A stretch of DNA of 50,334 nt from Candidatus Bathyarchaeota archaeon (GTDB lineage: Archaea > Thermoproteota > Bathyarchaeia > Bathyarchaeales > Bathycorpusculaceae). The stretch lies in assembly GCA_022865885.1 (NCBI GenBank), contig JALHSQ010000173.1, positions 1 to 50,334 on the forward strand. Reading direction: 5' to 3'. Each line of letters begins with the position of its first letter. Position 1 is the first letter of the stretch. The notes under the pieces are model-generated. The model had not been told where the DNA came from and made no database searches. It saw only the letters and a list, made by a program, of their open reading frames with translations. This document shows, piece after piece, positions 50,178-50,334 of this stretch. The translations under genes were made by a program, and so were the position numbers.

Positions 50178-50334
50178 TCAAGTTGTTCTCGTCAGTATTT
50201 TTGACTCTTTCCATTCTTCTCGGAGAATACTGTACAAACATGCATCTCTCGCTTCTCCTCTGAAAAAAAGGTATTTGCGCATCGTTCCTTCTTTCTTGAA
50301 GCCTGCTTTTTCCAGAACCTTCTGAGAAGCCAGA
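50178..50334 (-). CDS. GNAT acetyltransferase, C-terminal part (cut by window edge)
   Basis: The minus-strand frame enters at 50334 and ends with TGA at 50178-50180. The 51 visible residues contain S-Q-K-V-L-E-K-A-G-F-K-K-E-G-T-M-R-K and G-E-A-R-D-A-C-L-Y-S-I-L-R-E-E-W. This is the standard end of RimJ/RimL-type GNAT N-acetyltransferases. The rest of the gene lies outside the window. Confidence 0.8.
   Translation of the reverse strand, partial: LASQKVLEKAGFKKEGTMRKYLFFRGEARDACLYSILREEWKESKILTRTT

Overview
The window looks like a chromosomal segment of an uncultured archaeon, most likely a Bathyarchaeia-type (TACK) lineage. The signs are TATA-box promoters about 25 bases before starts, frequent TTG/GTG starts, intron-containing tRNA genes, a free-standing 5S rRNA gene, archaeal aminoacyl-tRNA synthetases, type II methionine aminopeptidase, PyrI, DUF1512, ArnR-like winged helices, and membrane proteins with an I-P-E-F C-terminal anchor. 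The lineage is an inference; no 16S rRNA gene is present.

0-8 kb: a partial membrane-linked protein, a ribbon-helix-helix (CcdA-like) gene that reads antisense into tRNA-Ser(GCU), a rhomboid protease, intron-bearing tRNA-Val(CAC) and tRNA-Phe(GAA), divergent pyrI and pyrB, and an NrdD-like protein with an N-terminal HTH that lacks the usual C-terminal glycyl-radical motif.

7.9-9.6 kb: tRNA-Pro(CGG) is followed by a 1.54-kb island bounded by a 15-bp direct repeat of the tRNA 3' end. Its cargo is a two-gene AbiE-like (antitoxin/nucleotidyltransferase) module with its own TATA box and a dyad operator candidate.

9.8-33 kb: a large cell-surface glycan region. It holds a dolichol-phosphate-sugar synthase-like GT2, a Gfo/Idh oxidoreductase paired with a conserved protein of unknown function, three GT4 glycosyltransferases, a polytopic membrane protein, a secreted TIM-barrel glycosidase candidate, two polysaccharide-deacetylase-like paralogues (one frameshifted), an IS remnant next to a methyltransferase fragment, an ATP-grasp enzyme, a CelD/BcsL-type acyltransferase, a DegT aminotransferase, and a surface protein with a Cys-Gln thioester-domain signature. 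DUF1616-like halves lie on either side of it: an extracellular half at 12.1 kb and a membrane half at 32.2 kb.

33-39 kb: a membrane protein with a CysRS C-terminal-like segment, VapBC, a secreted beta-rich (possibly fibre-forming) protein, an ABC-2 exporter, tRNA-Trp with an 88-nt intron, and 5S rRNA.

39-50 kb: core genes. These are DUF1512 with a zinc-ribbon membrane partner, map, trpS with a flavin reductase, an SCP2-like protein, pheS-pheT, a structured intergenic region, tyrS, a Toprim protein, a secreted repeat protein with an I-P-E-F tail, and the C-terminus of a GNAT acetyltransferase at the edge.
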